Part shown: piece after piece, positions 52,914 to 62,115 of the stretch
Layout of the letters: the number at the start of each line of letters is the position of its first letter
Position numbering within the stretch: position 1 is the stretch's first letter
Source of the DNA: Bacteroidaceae bacterium
Lineage (GTDB): Bacteria; Bacteroidota; Bacteroidia; Bacteroidales; Bacteroidaceae
Direction: 5' to 3'
Length of the DNA: 64,000 nucleotides
NCBI GenBank assembly: GCA_024683455.1
Contig: JAIKYE010000032.1
Coordinates: forward strand, 1 to 64,000
The notes under the pieces: generated by a model
Seen by the model: the letters and a program-made list of their open reading frames with translations, nothing else
What the model was told of the DNA's origin: nothing
The model's database searches: none
Position numbers and translations under genes: made by a program

Positions 52914-52934
52914 CCCCTCCGCCGCGGGGAGGGG
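52914..52934. repeat. Palindromic module between htpG and nadE
   Basis: CCCCTCC (914-920) pairs with GGAGGGG (928-934) around gccgcgg. It lies 20 bp from the heptad tract, repeating the heptad-plus-palindrome combination of 12021-12127 and mfd. Confidence 0.75.
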
Positions 52935-52967
52935 GCAGGGGAGAAGCGATGGCGGAGAGAGGCTTTT

Positions 52968-55019
52968 TTATTTTATCATTTCAACACTACGTTTCACGAA
53001 ACGTGTGAGTGCCTCACCTTTCAGCATACCATTCTGCAGAAGGGCCAAATCTATAAGCTGATGAACACGCTCGTTGTCATCGGCATAAGCCTTTAGAACA
53101 TCGTTCTTCTTCTTATTCTCAGCTTGAATGTCATCGCCACATTTCTTCAAGTCGTCTTTCTCTTCCTGTGTGATTTCCTCAGGCTTCTTCTTATCTTGCT
53201 CTTGGCGCAATACAGCTTGACGAGCAGTCAGACCCTTAATTTCAGACTCTATGGGTTTTAATGCTTCTGACGTATTTGCCTCGCTGTCCTCAAGCACCTG
53301 CTTGATAAGTGGAGCGTCTGTATTTAGAACCAGAGTGTACATATCTGGCATTTCTCCATAGAAGCTCATACCAGGCTGCAAGCGAGCCATTTCTTTCATA
53401 CGACGCATATACTCGCTCTGTGTAATCATAACGGGTAACTGTTCTTCACCCAAAGCCTGAACCTCTACGTGGAAGTCTGTCTTTGAATTGCGAGGCATCT
53501 GGCTGTTGAAGATGCTTGACAATTTGTCACCTCTCTCTGCCTCTAACAGTTCACGCTTGATTTCTTCCTTTTGGATAAGACGGTCTATAACATCTCCATC
53601 AACACGCGTAAAGGTGCTCTTCTCCAGTTTTCGCTCCAGCATACCTACCAATGGCGTATCCAACTGTCCGTCCATCAGCAATACGCTGTAGCCTTTCTGT
53701 TTGGCAGCCTCTATATAGGTATATTGTGCATCAGGATCGTTTGCATAAAGGTAAACCAACTGTCCCTCCTTGTTGGTCTGATTGTCCTTTATGAGTTTCT
53801 GGTATTCCTCTAGTGTGAAGTATTTACCATCAGTATCTTTAAAGAGGAAGAAAGATTTTGCCTTCTCATAGAAGTCTTCTTCGGAGAGCATTCCGTAATG
53901 GATGAAAATCTTAATGTCGTCCCACTTCTTTTCATAATCAGGACGGTCTGATTTGAAGATGCTCTGCAGACGGTCGGCCACCTTCTTGGTAATATATGAG
54001 CTAATCTTCTTAACGTTTGCATCACTCTGCAGATAGCTACGACTTACATTCAGAGGAATATCGGGGCTGTCTATTACACCATGCAGCAGTGTAAGGAATT
54101 CTGGCACAATACTTTCTACGGAATCTGTTACGAACACTTGATTACAGTAGAGCTGAATTTTGTTACGCTGCATCTCTATGTTGTTCTTAATCTTGGGGAA
54201 GTACAGAATACCTGTCAGATTAAAAGGATAATCAACATTCAGATGAATCCAGAAGAGGGGCTCATCGGACATTGGGAAGAGATGACGGTAAAACTCCTTA
54301 TAATCTTCGTCCTTCAAATCGCTTGGTTTCTTCACCCAAAGAGGTTCAACATTATTGATAATGTTATCCTCTTCAGTATCAACTTGCTTACCATCTTTCC
54401 ACTCTGTCTTCTTGCCAAATGCTACGGGAACAGGTAGGAAATGACAATACTTACGCAGCAAGTCTTCAATCTTATTTTTCTCCAAGAACTCCTGACAATC
54501 ATCATCAATATGCATAACTATGCTGGTTCCACGATCGGCTTTGTCTACTTCTTCAAGTGTAAATGAAGGACTTCCGTCGCAACTCCATTTCATGGCAGGA
54601 GCATCCTGATAGCTCTTTGTAATGATATCTACTTGCTTGCTGACCATAAAGGAACTGTAGAAACCCAGTCCAAAGTGGCCGATAATAGCGTTGGCATCAT
54701 CCTTGTATTTATCCAAGAAATCATTTGCACCAGAGAATGCAATTTGATTGATGTATTTCTCTATCTCATCGGCTGTCATACCGATACCGCGATCGGTAAC
54801 GGTGATGGTTTTTGCGTCTTTATCGACACTCACAGTAACCTTCAGGTCGCCCAATTCGCCTTTATACTCACCTTTACCGCTTAATGTTTTCAATTTCTGT
54901 GTTGCATCTACAGCATTGCTGACAATCTCACGCAGAAAAATCTCATGATCACTATACAGGAACTTTTTTATGACGGGGAAAATGTTCTCTGTTGTAACCC
55001 CGATATTACCTTGTTTCAT
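52968..55019 (-). CDS. htpG: Molecular chaperone HtpG (Hsp90)
   Basis: The 683-aa chaperone opens MKQGNIGVTTENIFPVIKKF. The GHKL ATP site has LREIVSNAVDATQKLK near residue 26, DRGIGMTADEIEKY near 80 and GHFGLGFYSSFMVS near 120. The middle and dimerisation domains follow, with a charged C-terminal region (about 585-640) rich in Lys and Glu. The ATG at 55017-55019 matches family starts. It follows clpC by 16 bp, forming a proteostasis operon. Confidence 0.95.
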   Translation of the reverse strand: MKQGNIGVTTENIFPVIKKFLYSDHEIFLREIVSNAVDATQKLKTLSGKGEYKGELGDLKVTVSVDKDAKTITVTDRGIGMTADEIEKYINQIAFSGANDFLDKYKDDANAIIGHFGLGFYSSFMVSKQVDIITKSYQDAPAMKWSCDGSPSFTLEEVDKADRGTSIVMHIDDDCQEFLEKNKIEDLLRKYCHFLPVPVAFGKKTEWKDGKQVDTEEDNIINNVEPLWVKKPSDLKDEDYKEFYRHLFPMSDEPLFWIHLNVDYPFNLTGILYFPKIKNNIEMQRNKIQLYCNQVFVTDSVESIVPEFLTLLHGVIDSPDIPLNVSRSYLQSDANVKKISSYITKKVADRLQSIFKSDRPDYEKKWDDIKIFIHYGMLSEEDFYEKAKSFFLFKDTDGKYFTLEEYQKLIKDNQTNKEGQLVYLYANDPDAQYTYIEAAKQKGYSVLLMDGQLDTPLVGMLERKLEKSTFTRVDGDVIDRLIQKEEIKRELLEAERGDKLSSIFNSQMPRNSKTDFHVEVQALGEEQLPVMITQSEYMRRMKEMARLQPGMSFYGEMPDMYTLVLNTDAPLIKQVLEDSEANTSEALKPIESEIKGLTARQAVLRQEQDKKKPEEITQEEKDDLKKCGDDIQAENKKKNDVLKAYADDNERVHQLIDLALLQNGMLKGEALTRFVKRSVEMIK

Positions 55020-55035
55020 TTTATATATTGAAATT

Positions 55036-57552
55036 TTATTTATCCACAATAACAATCTTATCGTCGCAAACCTCTGCTTTAAGTGTTGTCGGATGCTCAT
55101 CTAGCATCAGCACGTCACACAATGGATCTTCGAGCATGGTCTGTAAGATACGCTTCAAGGGACGAGCACCGTACTGCACATCATAACCCTTCTTGCCCAA
55201 TAATTGTCGAGCCTCAGGTGTAACTTCTAATGTAATGCCCAGATCTTCAACACGTTGAAGTAGGGGTTTCAATTCTATGTCAACAATCTTCTGGATGCTC
55301 TCTTCACTAAGTTGGTCAAAGAAGATTATGTCATCCAGACGATTCAGGAACTCTGGCGCAAACTGCTTCTTCAACGCTTTTTGTACCAAATCTCTGCTCA
55401 ACTGTTTGTTTTTGCTGGCATCAGTTCCACTTTGGAATCCAACGCCTCTACCGAAATCGCGAATCTGCTTTGTACCACAATTTGAGGTCATAACGATGAT
55501 GGTATTCTTAAAGTCGATCGTTGCACCATTGCCATCAGTCAATCGTCCTTCGTCCATCATCTGAAGCAGTATGTTAAAGACATCAGGATGAGCCTTTTCT
55601 ATCTCATCCAGTAAAACGATGCTATATGGCTTACGGCGTACTTTCTCGGTCAGTTGACCGCCTTCCTCAAATCCAACGTATCCTGGAGGTGCTCCCACCA
55701 TACGACTAACAGTGTGTTTTTCCATATACTCACTCATGTCAACTCTGATGATGCTATCGGCAGAACCGAACATCTCAAGCGCCAAACATTTTGTAAGATA
55801 CGTTTTTCCTACACCAGTTGGACCGACAAACATGAATGTTCCTATTGGTTTCTTGGGATCCTTGAGTCCGATACGACTCCGCTGAATACTTCTTACTATA
55901 GTCTGGATAGCATCATCCTGACCAATAACAGCACTTTTCAGCTTGTCGCCGAGAGTTCTCAGTTTCTGGTTTTCCTCTTCACCTATACGCTGTACAGGAA
56001 TACCTGTCATCATGCTGATTACGTCAGCCACAAGAGTATCGTCAACCTTGGGCCTGTCATTCTTTATTTGTGTTTCCCATTCTTTTTGCCTCTCCTGCAA
56101 GGCGTGCTCCATATTTTTTAACTGGTCACGATATTCTGCTGCTAATTCGAAATTCTGTTCCTTAACTGCAGCATTCTTCTGTGTTTGCAGTTCTGCTATG
56201 TGAGCCTCCAATTGTGTTATCTCATCAGGGATAGGGACTTCCTGAATATGTATCCTACTACCAGCCTCATCCATAGCATCAATAGCTTTGTCAGGGAAAC
56301 TGCGATCTGTCACATATCTTTCTGTCAGATGTACACAGGCCTCCAGAGCCTCTGGTGTGTATATCACGTTATGATGTTCCTCGTAATGGTCTTTCAGGTT
56401 TTGTAGAATGAGCAGTGTCTCTCCTGCTGTTGTCGGCTCAACCATAACTTTCTGAAAACGCCTGTCTAATGCGCCGTCTTTCTCAATTGTTTTCCTGAAT
56501 TCATCAGTTGTTGTTGCACCTATACATTGGAATTCACCTCTGCTTAAGGCAGGCTTCAGCATATTGGCCGCATCCATAGAGCCTGCTGCACCACCAGCTC
56601 CTACAAGGGTATGAATTTCATCTATGAAGACAATTATATCAGGATTCTTCTGCAGTTCCAGAATGATGCTACGCATACGTTCTTCAAACTGACCACGGTA
56701 TTTTGTACCGGCCACAACACTGGCCATATCCAAAACAATAACACGCTTATTCCATAACAGATGACTTACTCTGTGTTGTACTATACGCTGTGCTAATCCT
56801 TCAACGATAGCACTCTTACCAACACCAGGTTGTCCTATCAGAATAGGGTTATTCTTTTTGCGCCTACTCAGAATCTGAGCCACACGCTCTATTTCTTTCT
56901 GTCGGCCAATAACAGGATCCAACAAGCCATCTACAGCGGCTTGCGTTAAATCTGTTCCAAAGTTGTCAAGAACTGGCGTCTTGCTATTGTTTGCTTTCTT
57001 CTTTATTTGAATGACAGACAACGCTCCCGTGTCATCTCCTTGTGCCATCTCCATGCTTTCATCATCTTCATCATCATTGTCTTCAATAGAATCATTAACA
57101 GCATCCTTGTTTACATCTTTCTGCTGAAGAATTTGGGAAATAGCTTGGTAGGTGATATTCATTCGTTCCAAAATTATACTTGCATCGCTGTCACCTAACT
57201 TCAATAAAGCCAAAAGAATATGTATAATATTGATGGAGTCTGATTTCATTTGCTTAGCCTCCAATACACAAACTCTAAGAATGCGTGAAGCTGTTATGTC
57301 AAACCCCATATCGGCCAATGATGGTGGCACAAGCACCTGTTTCTGTTTTGCAATAGTCTCCAGCTCCTGTTTAAGAAGTGACAAATCGGGCTGAAGTTGC
57401 AACAATGCATCTCTCGCTGGATTCTGATCCTTATGTCTCAGAATTGCCAGAACCAAGTGTATAGGTGTCACGCTGTCATTGTGCAGGCGTTCTGCTTCTT
57501 CCTTACTGAACGCCAATACCGTATTCATTTCTGGAGAAAACTTTATTGTCAT
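55036..57552 (-). CDS. clpC: ATP-dependent Clp protease ATP-binding subunit ClpC
   Basis: The 838-aa AAA+ unfoldase has a Clp-N repeat domain (1-145), an acidic linker (about 155-175), AAA-1 with Walker [10 protein letters not shown] near residue 239, a UVR motif in [20 protein letters not shown] near 450, and AAA-2 with GPTGVGKTY near 570. Hexamers feed substrates to ClpP. The UVR motif marks ClpC rather than ClpB. A -7 element lies about 120 bp upstream. Confidence 0.93.
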   Translation of the reverse strand: MTIKFSPEMNTVLAFSKEEAERLHNDSVTPIHLVLAILRHKDQNPARDALLQLQPDLSLLKQELETIAKQKQVLVPPSLADMGFDITASRILRVCVLEAKQMKSDSINIIHILLALLKLGDSDASIILERMNITYQAISQILQQKDVNKDAVNDSIEDNDDEDDESMEMAQGDDTGALSVIQIKKKANNSKTPVLDNFGTDLTQAAVDGLLDPVIGRQKEIERVAQILSRRKKNNPILIGQPGVGKSAIVEGLAQRIVQHRVSHLLWNKRVIVLDMASVVAGTKYRGQFEERMRSIILELQKNPDIIVFIDEIHTLVGAGGAAGSMDAANMLKPALSRGEFQCIGATTTDEFRKTIEKDGALDRRFQKVMVEPTTAGETLLILQNLKDHYEEHHNVIYTPEALEACVHLTERYVTDRSFPDKAIDAMDEAGSRIHIQEVPIPDEITQLEAHIAELQTQKNAAVKEQNFELAAEYRDQLKNMEHALQERQKEWETQIKNDRPKVDDTLVADVISMMTGIPVQRIGEEENQKLRTLGDKLKSAVIGQDDAIQTIVRSIQRSRIGLKDPKKPIGTFMFVGPTGVGKTYLTKCLALEMFGSADSIIRVDMSEYMEKHTVSRMVGAPPGYVGFEEGGQLTEKVRRKPYSIVLLDEIEKAHPDVFNILLQMMDEGRLTDGNGATIDFKNTIIVMTSNCGTKQIRDFGRGVGFQSGTDASKNKQLSRDLVQKALKKQFAPEFLNRLDDIIFFDQLSEESIQKIVDIELKPLLQRVEDLGITLEVTPEARQLLGKKGYDVQYGARPLKRILQTMLEDPLCDVLMLDEHPTTLKAEVCDDKIVIVDK

Positions 57553-57672
57553 GTAGTTGTTCTTCTTTGTTAATATGTATTCACAAGGTATTAAACAAAT
57601 ACCGTGCCAATAAATGGTTGGGTGTCTATTTGTCCATTATTTATAATAAAGACATCCAAGTAATATTTTTTG

Positions 57673-57680
57673 CAAAGATA
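57673..57680 (-). promoter_or_regulatory. -7 element of the clpC-htpG promoter
   Basis: TATCTTTG on the minus strand, followed by GC. The roughly 115-nt leader contains a GGTATT/AATACC hairpin near 57586-57603. No CIRCE (TTAGCACTC) or CtsR-type repeat is visible. Confidence 0.5.
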
Positions 57681-57727
57681 TTCAATTAAAATTAAATATC
57701 TGAAATAATATAAAACTTTGTCGCGAT

Positions 57728-59542
57728 TTAATGAACAAAAAGTGTAGTGACAAATAAACTACCAAAATACTTGAGACAGACATCACGCCAAAGTCGGGCG
57801 TCCTGTTGTTGAAAAACAAGACGTTCGTTGACTTCGTTCCAGCGTTGTTCGTCAATATAGGGCTTAGCTTGCTGCCAGATATTTATAAAGCAGTCCACTT
57901 CAGCAACACCATGATTGTAATGCCATTGCATCTCTTCCCATAGCGTCCGACTGCTACGCATGCGATAAGTTCATGGCACACGGTGGAACCAAAGCAGATA
58001 ATCCTCGGGACAGGTTTCGATATCATCATATAGAGAGCGGTAAGGCTCGCGGTACTGACTGGTAGCATCGGTGCCTGTGGTGCTACGGTCTATACCGACG
58101 CTGTCTTTATTAGCACGATGATAATAGACAGGGCACCACTCAATGGGGTAGTCAGCCTTAAATCCATCGGGCTCTGGCCCCATGTGATGGTCGAACCTAA
58201 AAATATGATGTAGTCCTAAAGGCATCATGTAGTCCACGCAGGCTTCGCGGCTACGGAGCATCATACTAATCAGTCGTGAGTTTAAAGTTAAGAATGTAGT
58301 GTCAGTTGAGAGTTGAAAGTTAAAAGTTTGGCTGAGCCATTCCTGGGCCATCTGCTCTGAGGTTAGGGTGGGATTCCAAGCTAAACGACCGAAGGTATAC
58401 CAGTTAGCTTGCGAGAAATGATGACCGCACCAGTTGGTATCCAGTCCTATATTGGCAACACCGGCTATGCCAACTAATCGGCTTGGTTCAACATATTGGA
58501 AGAATTCTTTCCACATAGGAGCCAGATACACCAAATGTTTGCTCTGTCCCAAATACTCTTGGGTAATTTGTAGTTCTGTCATCTGGGGCGTATTATGCAT
58601 CTGGTCGAAAATAGGAGCGTATGGCTCACGAGGTTGGAAGTCGAGCGGTCCGTTCTTGGATTGCAGGATAACATTATCGCGAAACTGGCCGTCAAGTTCT
58701 GCAAACTCAGATACGGCTTGCTTCACACGATCCTCACCTTGATGCTTAGCTCCGTAGACAAACGAACGCCACATCACAATGCCACCATATGGTTTCAATG
58801 CATCGGCCAGCATATTGGCACCATCGGCATGTGTACGACCATAATCAAAGGGACCCGGTTGCCCTTCGCTATTGGCTTTTACCAGGAAGCCGCCAAAGTC
58901 TGGAATCTGTTTATAGATTTCTTTTGCCTTTTGTTGCCACCATCTCTGAACCTTAGGATTAAGTGGGTCTGCTGTTCCCACACCGAATGTCATGGGCGAA
59001 CCAAAGTTCACAGACACGTAAACCCGTATCCCCCAGGGACGAAGGATATCGGCAATCTCCTTTACCTTATTTATATATGGATGTGTAAGCATCTTTGGTG
59101 ATGCATTCACATTATTCAGCACTGTTCCGTTGATGCCTACGGAAGCACATGCTTCTGCGTATCTGTTAAGAAGTTTTCTCCTTTCTTTGGGAGACATGGT
59201 GGAAGTAAAGTTCCAAAATATACTATTACCTGCATACCCCCTCTCTATGGATCCATCTAAATTGTCCCAATGGTTCAGGATACGTAGCTTGAAGTAGGGG
59301 TGCGATTCGCCTTGTTCGCCTCGAAGGAGGGCGTACTTTCCGTAGAGCAAACCCATTTGTGTTTTTGCAGTGATGGTCTTACCACGGATGCGATAGCCGT
59401 CATCGTTGGGCATGGTTGAGTCTATTCGCAGCGTGATGCCTGTAGGAATTTTCGTGCGCAACCACAAACGACTTCCGTCCTCTGCCATTGTTGTTAATAT
59501 AGAGAGGACGAGAAGTATGATAATGCTCCCAAATTTATTCAT
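57728..59542 (-). pseudogene. GH67 alpha-glucuronidase interrupted by an in-frame TGA
   Basis: The frame encodes 604 codons of a GH67 enzyme, which removes (4-O-methyl)glucuronic acid from xylo-oligosaccharides. A signal peptide (MNKFGSIIILLVLSILTTMA) is followed by family motifs: LRILNHWDNLDGSIERGYAG, GGFLVKANSEGQPGPFDYGR near the acid, and GLHHIFRFDHHMGP. TGA at 57971-57973 (codon 524) replaces the expected Trp in LLWFHRVP-W-TYRMRSSRTLW. The remaining 80 codons to 57728 stay in frame and match the GH67 C-terminus. A heptad tract encodes residues 405-421 (TDTTFLTLNSR). The ATG at 59540-59542 follows a TTG codon. Recent inactivation, sequencing error or strain variation are all possible. Confidence 0.85.
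58278..58326. repeat. Heptad tract inside the GH67 gene
   Basis: gagttta, aagttaa, gaatgta, gtgtcag, ttgagag, ttgaaag, ttaaaag on the plus strand, seven units in phase. On the coding strand these read as the ctcaac/tttcaa words seen in mfd. Confidence 0.8.
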
Positions 59543-60566
59543 TAACAACGGTTTGGATGGTACCGTCTGTGTTATAATAAAGACGTTGTACCTTCAGTGA
59601 TCGTAAGTGGGTTATACCATTAGATGGCACACAATCATGATAAAGCAAATACCACTGTCCCTTGAATTCAACGATAGAGTGGTGAGTAGTCCAACCAACT
59701 ACAGGTTCCAAGATAACGCCTTGGTATGTGAAAGGGCCATAAGAATTATCGCCCGTGGCGTAGCACAGCAGATGGCTGTCGCCCGTTGAGTATGAGAAAT
59801 AATACTTACCCTTGTATTTGTGCATCCAACTGGCTTCAAAAAAACGATGCGGGTCGCCCGCCTTTAGGGGCTGTCCGTCTTTGTCTAAGATGAGTACCAA
59901 ACGAGGTGCTTCTGCAAACTGTAGTACATCATCACTCATGCGAACGACAGCACTTGGCAGAGCAGGTGCATCCGGTTTGGCAAAGAGCTGTGTCCGATGG
60001 TCAGCTGCCAGACCCAAGTCTGTCAGACCGTTTTCATTTCCATATTTGCCAGGAATTGTAGAGAAACCATGAAAGAGTGAACGCCACCATTGAAGCTGAC
60101 CGCCCCATAGACCGCCAAAGTAGCAATAGATTTGACCGTCATCATCCTTAAACATACAGGGATCTATTGAAAAAGAGCCTCGGATTGGAAACTCCTGAGG
60201 AACAAAGGGACCTTCGGGTTTATCGGCAACAGCTACACCTAAACGGAATACCCCATCATAAGCCTTAGCCGAAAAGACAAGGTAATACTTGCCATACTTC
60301 TCTACCACATCGCTATCCCACATCTGCTTCTCGGCCCAAGGCACTTGGCTAACGTCAAGAATCACGCCGTGGTCTGTAGCGATGCCGTTCTCAATATCAT
60401 CAAATGACAGTACGTGGTAGTCTTTCATCTGAAAGTGCCCGCCATCATCGTCGAAACATTCGCCCGCATCCCAGTCATGACTGGGGTAGATGTATAGTTT
60501 GTCATTGAACACGTGACCTGCAGGGTCAGCCATATAATCACTGGGGAAAAGATATCTTGGTTTCAT
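59535..60566 (-). CDS. GH43-family glycosidase
   Basis: The 343-aa five-bladed propeller enzyme has the catalytic base Asp in SDYMADPAGHVF near residue 14, the pKa-modulating Asp in RGSFSIDPCMFKD near 133, and the acid Glu in HRFFEASWMHKY near 240. GH43 members act as beta-xylosidases or alpha-L-arabinofuranosidases on xylan fragments. No signal peptide is visible, so it is probably intracellular and acts on imported oligosaccharides. It overlaps the GPH gene by 4 bp (ATGA) and the GH67 gene by 8 bp. Confidence 0.88.
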   Translation of the reverse strand: MKPRYLFPSDYMADPAGHVFNDKLYIYPSHDWDAGECFDDDGGHFQMKDYHVLSFDDIENGIATDHGVILDVSQVPWAEKQMWDSDVVEKYGKYYLVFSAKAYDGVFRLGVAVADKPEGPFVPQEFPIRGSFSIDPCMFKDDDGQIYCYFGGLWGGQLQWWRSLFHGFSTIPGKYGNENGLTDLGLAADHRTQLFAKPDAPALPSAVVRMSDDVLQFAEAPRLVLILDKDGQPLKAGDPHRFFEASWMHKYKGKYYFSYSTGDSHLLCYATGDNSYGPFTYQGVILEPVVGWTTHHSIVEFKGQWYLLYHDCVPSNGITHLRSLKVQRLYYNTDGTIQTVVNE

Positions 60567-61963
60567 GATCTTGCTTCTATTTCTTTGTTTATTTCATCAA
60601 GTTTTTCATCGGTAAGAGGATATTTATAAATCAGGAATCCAACAACTATAAGAAGGATAGCTGGAATGATACAGGTGAACCATAGAATAGCATTCTGTGC
60701 AGTTGAGGAATAGGCGTTCAGCTTGGTGTAGTATGCATTTACGGGTGCACTGATAAATGACGCCAAAAATACCACAACAAAAATGCCCAGTACCAACTGT
60801 AAACACTTGTTGGCTTTGAACTCAGCAAACATCTCGCTATAGGTTACAGGCTTCTCGGGGGTTGTGGCAATTCGCTCCTTACAACCTGTGAAGCAATAAA
60901 GCAGTAGTACAAAGCCAACCAAAGCGAATACGGCTGTAACAGTAAACCATGCATATGAGTCGGTGGGGAGAGCCGATTTCTCGCTTACCAGGTCGAAACC
61001 TATCATTCCCATTACCAATGGGGTAATCCAACCAGCTATAGAGAAGCCTGCTTTAAAGGCAACACCAGCCAGTGCATTCACAGTTGCAGCAGGGCGATTT
61101 CCTGTTCGATATTCTGCCTCTGTGATGACTTCAGGAACCAGAGCCCACATCAGTGAACCTACCAAAAGTCCAACTCCTGTCATCACTTTGGCTGCTTGGA
61201 CAATCGTATTGCAACTTTCCACATCAAAGAATTTCCCAATGATGAACAATATGGAGAATCCGATGAAGCCGATAGCAAGGAGCATGTAATAAAGTCCCTT
61301 CTTCCCAAGCCAGTTCTTCAACATGGGAAGGGATGGAAGTATGATGAATGCGGGGATGGTTCCAATGGCCATGAATAATGCCTGATTCCAGTCTATAATA
61401 GTATGCGCAAAAATAGCCAGTCCGATGGGGAAGCCGGCTTGGACGACTATCTGCCCGATATTGGCGCAAACCATTCGCGTAGAAGTCAGTTTAAGAACCT
61501 CATCGTTGTCACGGGTCATACTTGCCATGATAGAGCCGTATGGAATGTTCACTACGGAGTATATCATGCTTAGTACCGTGTAGCTGACTGTTGCATAAAC
61601 AACCTTCATGCTCATTGACCATGCGGCTGCTTGAGGTAACATCAGCAGGCAGGCGGCAATAGTCAGGGGAATTCCGCCATATAGGAGGTACGAACGGTAC
61701 TTACCCAGTTTAGGGTTTCTGTTATCGATATAACGCCCCACGATAGGACTCCAAAAGCAATCTAAAAGTCTTACGGATAGAATCAGTCCGCCCACAAAGG
61801 CGGGATTAATTTTCAAAACTGTGGTAAGGTAAAGCATCAGATAACATGCCACGGTCTGAAAAATAAGGTTTTGCGCTAAATCACCCGCTCCGTAACCGAT
61901 GCGCTGAGGCCACGAGAGTTTGTAGAACCCCTTAGATTCCTGATTGATGGAATTTGTTAACAT
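60563..61963 (-). CDS. GPH-family sugar:cation symporter (MelB/XynB-transporter-like)
   Basis: The 466-aa protein has about twelve helices. It starts MLTNSINQESKGFYKLSWPQ and continues RIGYGAGDLAQNLIF, the GPH signature. Cation-site-like Asp residues are in VGGLILSVRLLDCFWSPIVG and the loop RYIDNRNPKLGKYR. Coupling to GH43 (4-bp overlap) points to xylo-oligosaccharide uptake. The ATG at 61961-61963 is chosen over a longer frame that would run through the promoter. Confidence 0.88.
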   Translation of the reverse strand: MLTNSINQESKGFYKLSWPQRIGYGAGDLAQNLIFQTVACYLMLYLTTVLKINPAFVGGLILSVRLLDCFWSPIVGRYIDNRNPKLGKYRSYLLYGGIPLTIAACLLMLPQAAAWSMSMKVVYATVSYTVLSMIYSVVNIPYGSIMASMTRDNDEVLKLTSTRMVCANIGQIVVQAGFPIGLAIFAHTIIDWNQALFMAIGTIPAFIILPSLPMLKNWLGKKGLYYMLLAIGFIGFSILFIIGKFFDVESCNTIVQAAKVMTGVGLLVGSLMWALVPEVITEAEYRTGNRPAATVNALAGVAFKAGFSIAGWITPLVMGMIGFDLVSEKSALPTDSYAWFTVTAVFALVGFVLLLYCFTGCKERIATTPEKPVTYSEMFAEFKANKCLQLVLGIFVVVFLASFISAPVNAYYTKLNAYSSTAQNAILWFTCIIPAILLIVVGFLIYKYPLTDEKLDEINKEIEARS

Positions 61964-61987
61964 AGTATTTGTTTGATATTTTGTTTG

Positions 61988-61995
61988 CAAAGATA
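61988..61995 (-). promoter_or_regulatory. -7 element of the GPH-GH43-GH67 operon
   Basis: TATCTTTG on the minus strand, followed by GC, 25 bp before the symporter ATG. Confidence 0.6.
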
Positions 61996-62076
61996 ATGGA
62001 TTTTCTTGTAATTCTTTATCCAAATACAATTATTTCTGTCAAAAATGTACAACTTCTGCAAAAAGTCATCTGTTTC

Positions 62077-62108
62077 TTGCTTTGTGAAATGAATAATTTG
62101 TATTTTTG
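62077..62108 (+). promoter_or_regulatory. Promoter of the esterase gene
   Basis: TTG (077-079), 21 bp, TATTTTTG (101-108), then CA, only 7 bp before the ATG at 62116. The leader would be nearly absent. Confidence 0.5.
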
Positions 62109-62115
62109 CAATGTT

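Noticed and set aside
57553-57727. CIRCE or CtsR operator before clpC-htpG
   Set aside because: I looked for TTAGCACTC/GAGTGCTAA and AGGTCAAA-type repeats and found neither.
20569-57973. Alternative genetic code (TGA or TAG read as an amino acid), suggested by three interrupted frames
   Set aside because: Many intact genes end in TGA (for example the 3'-5' exonuclease and the symporter) or TAG (lepA, GH27 gene), and long conserved genes contain neither in frame. Mutation or sequence error is simpler.
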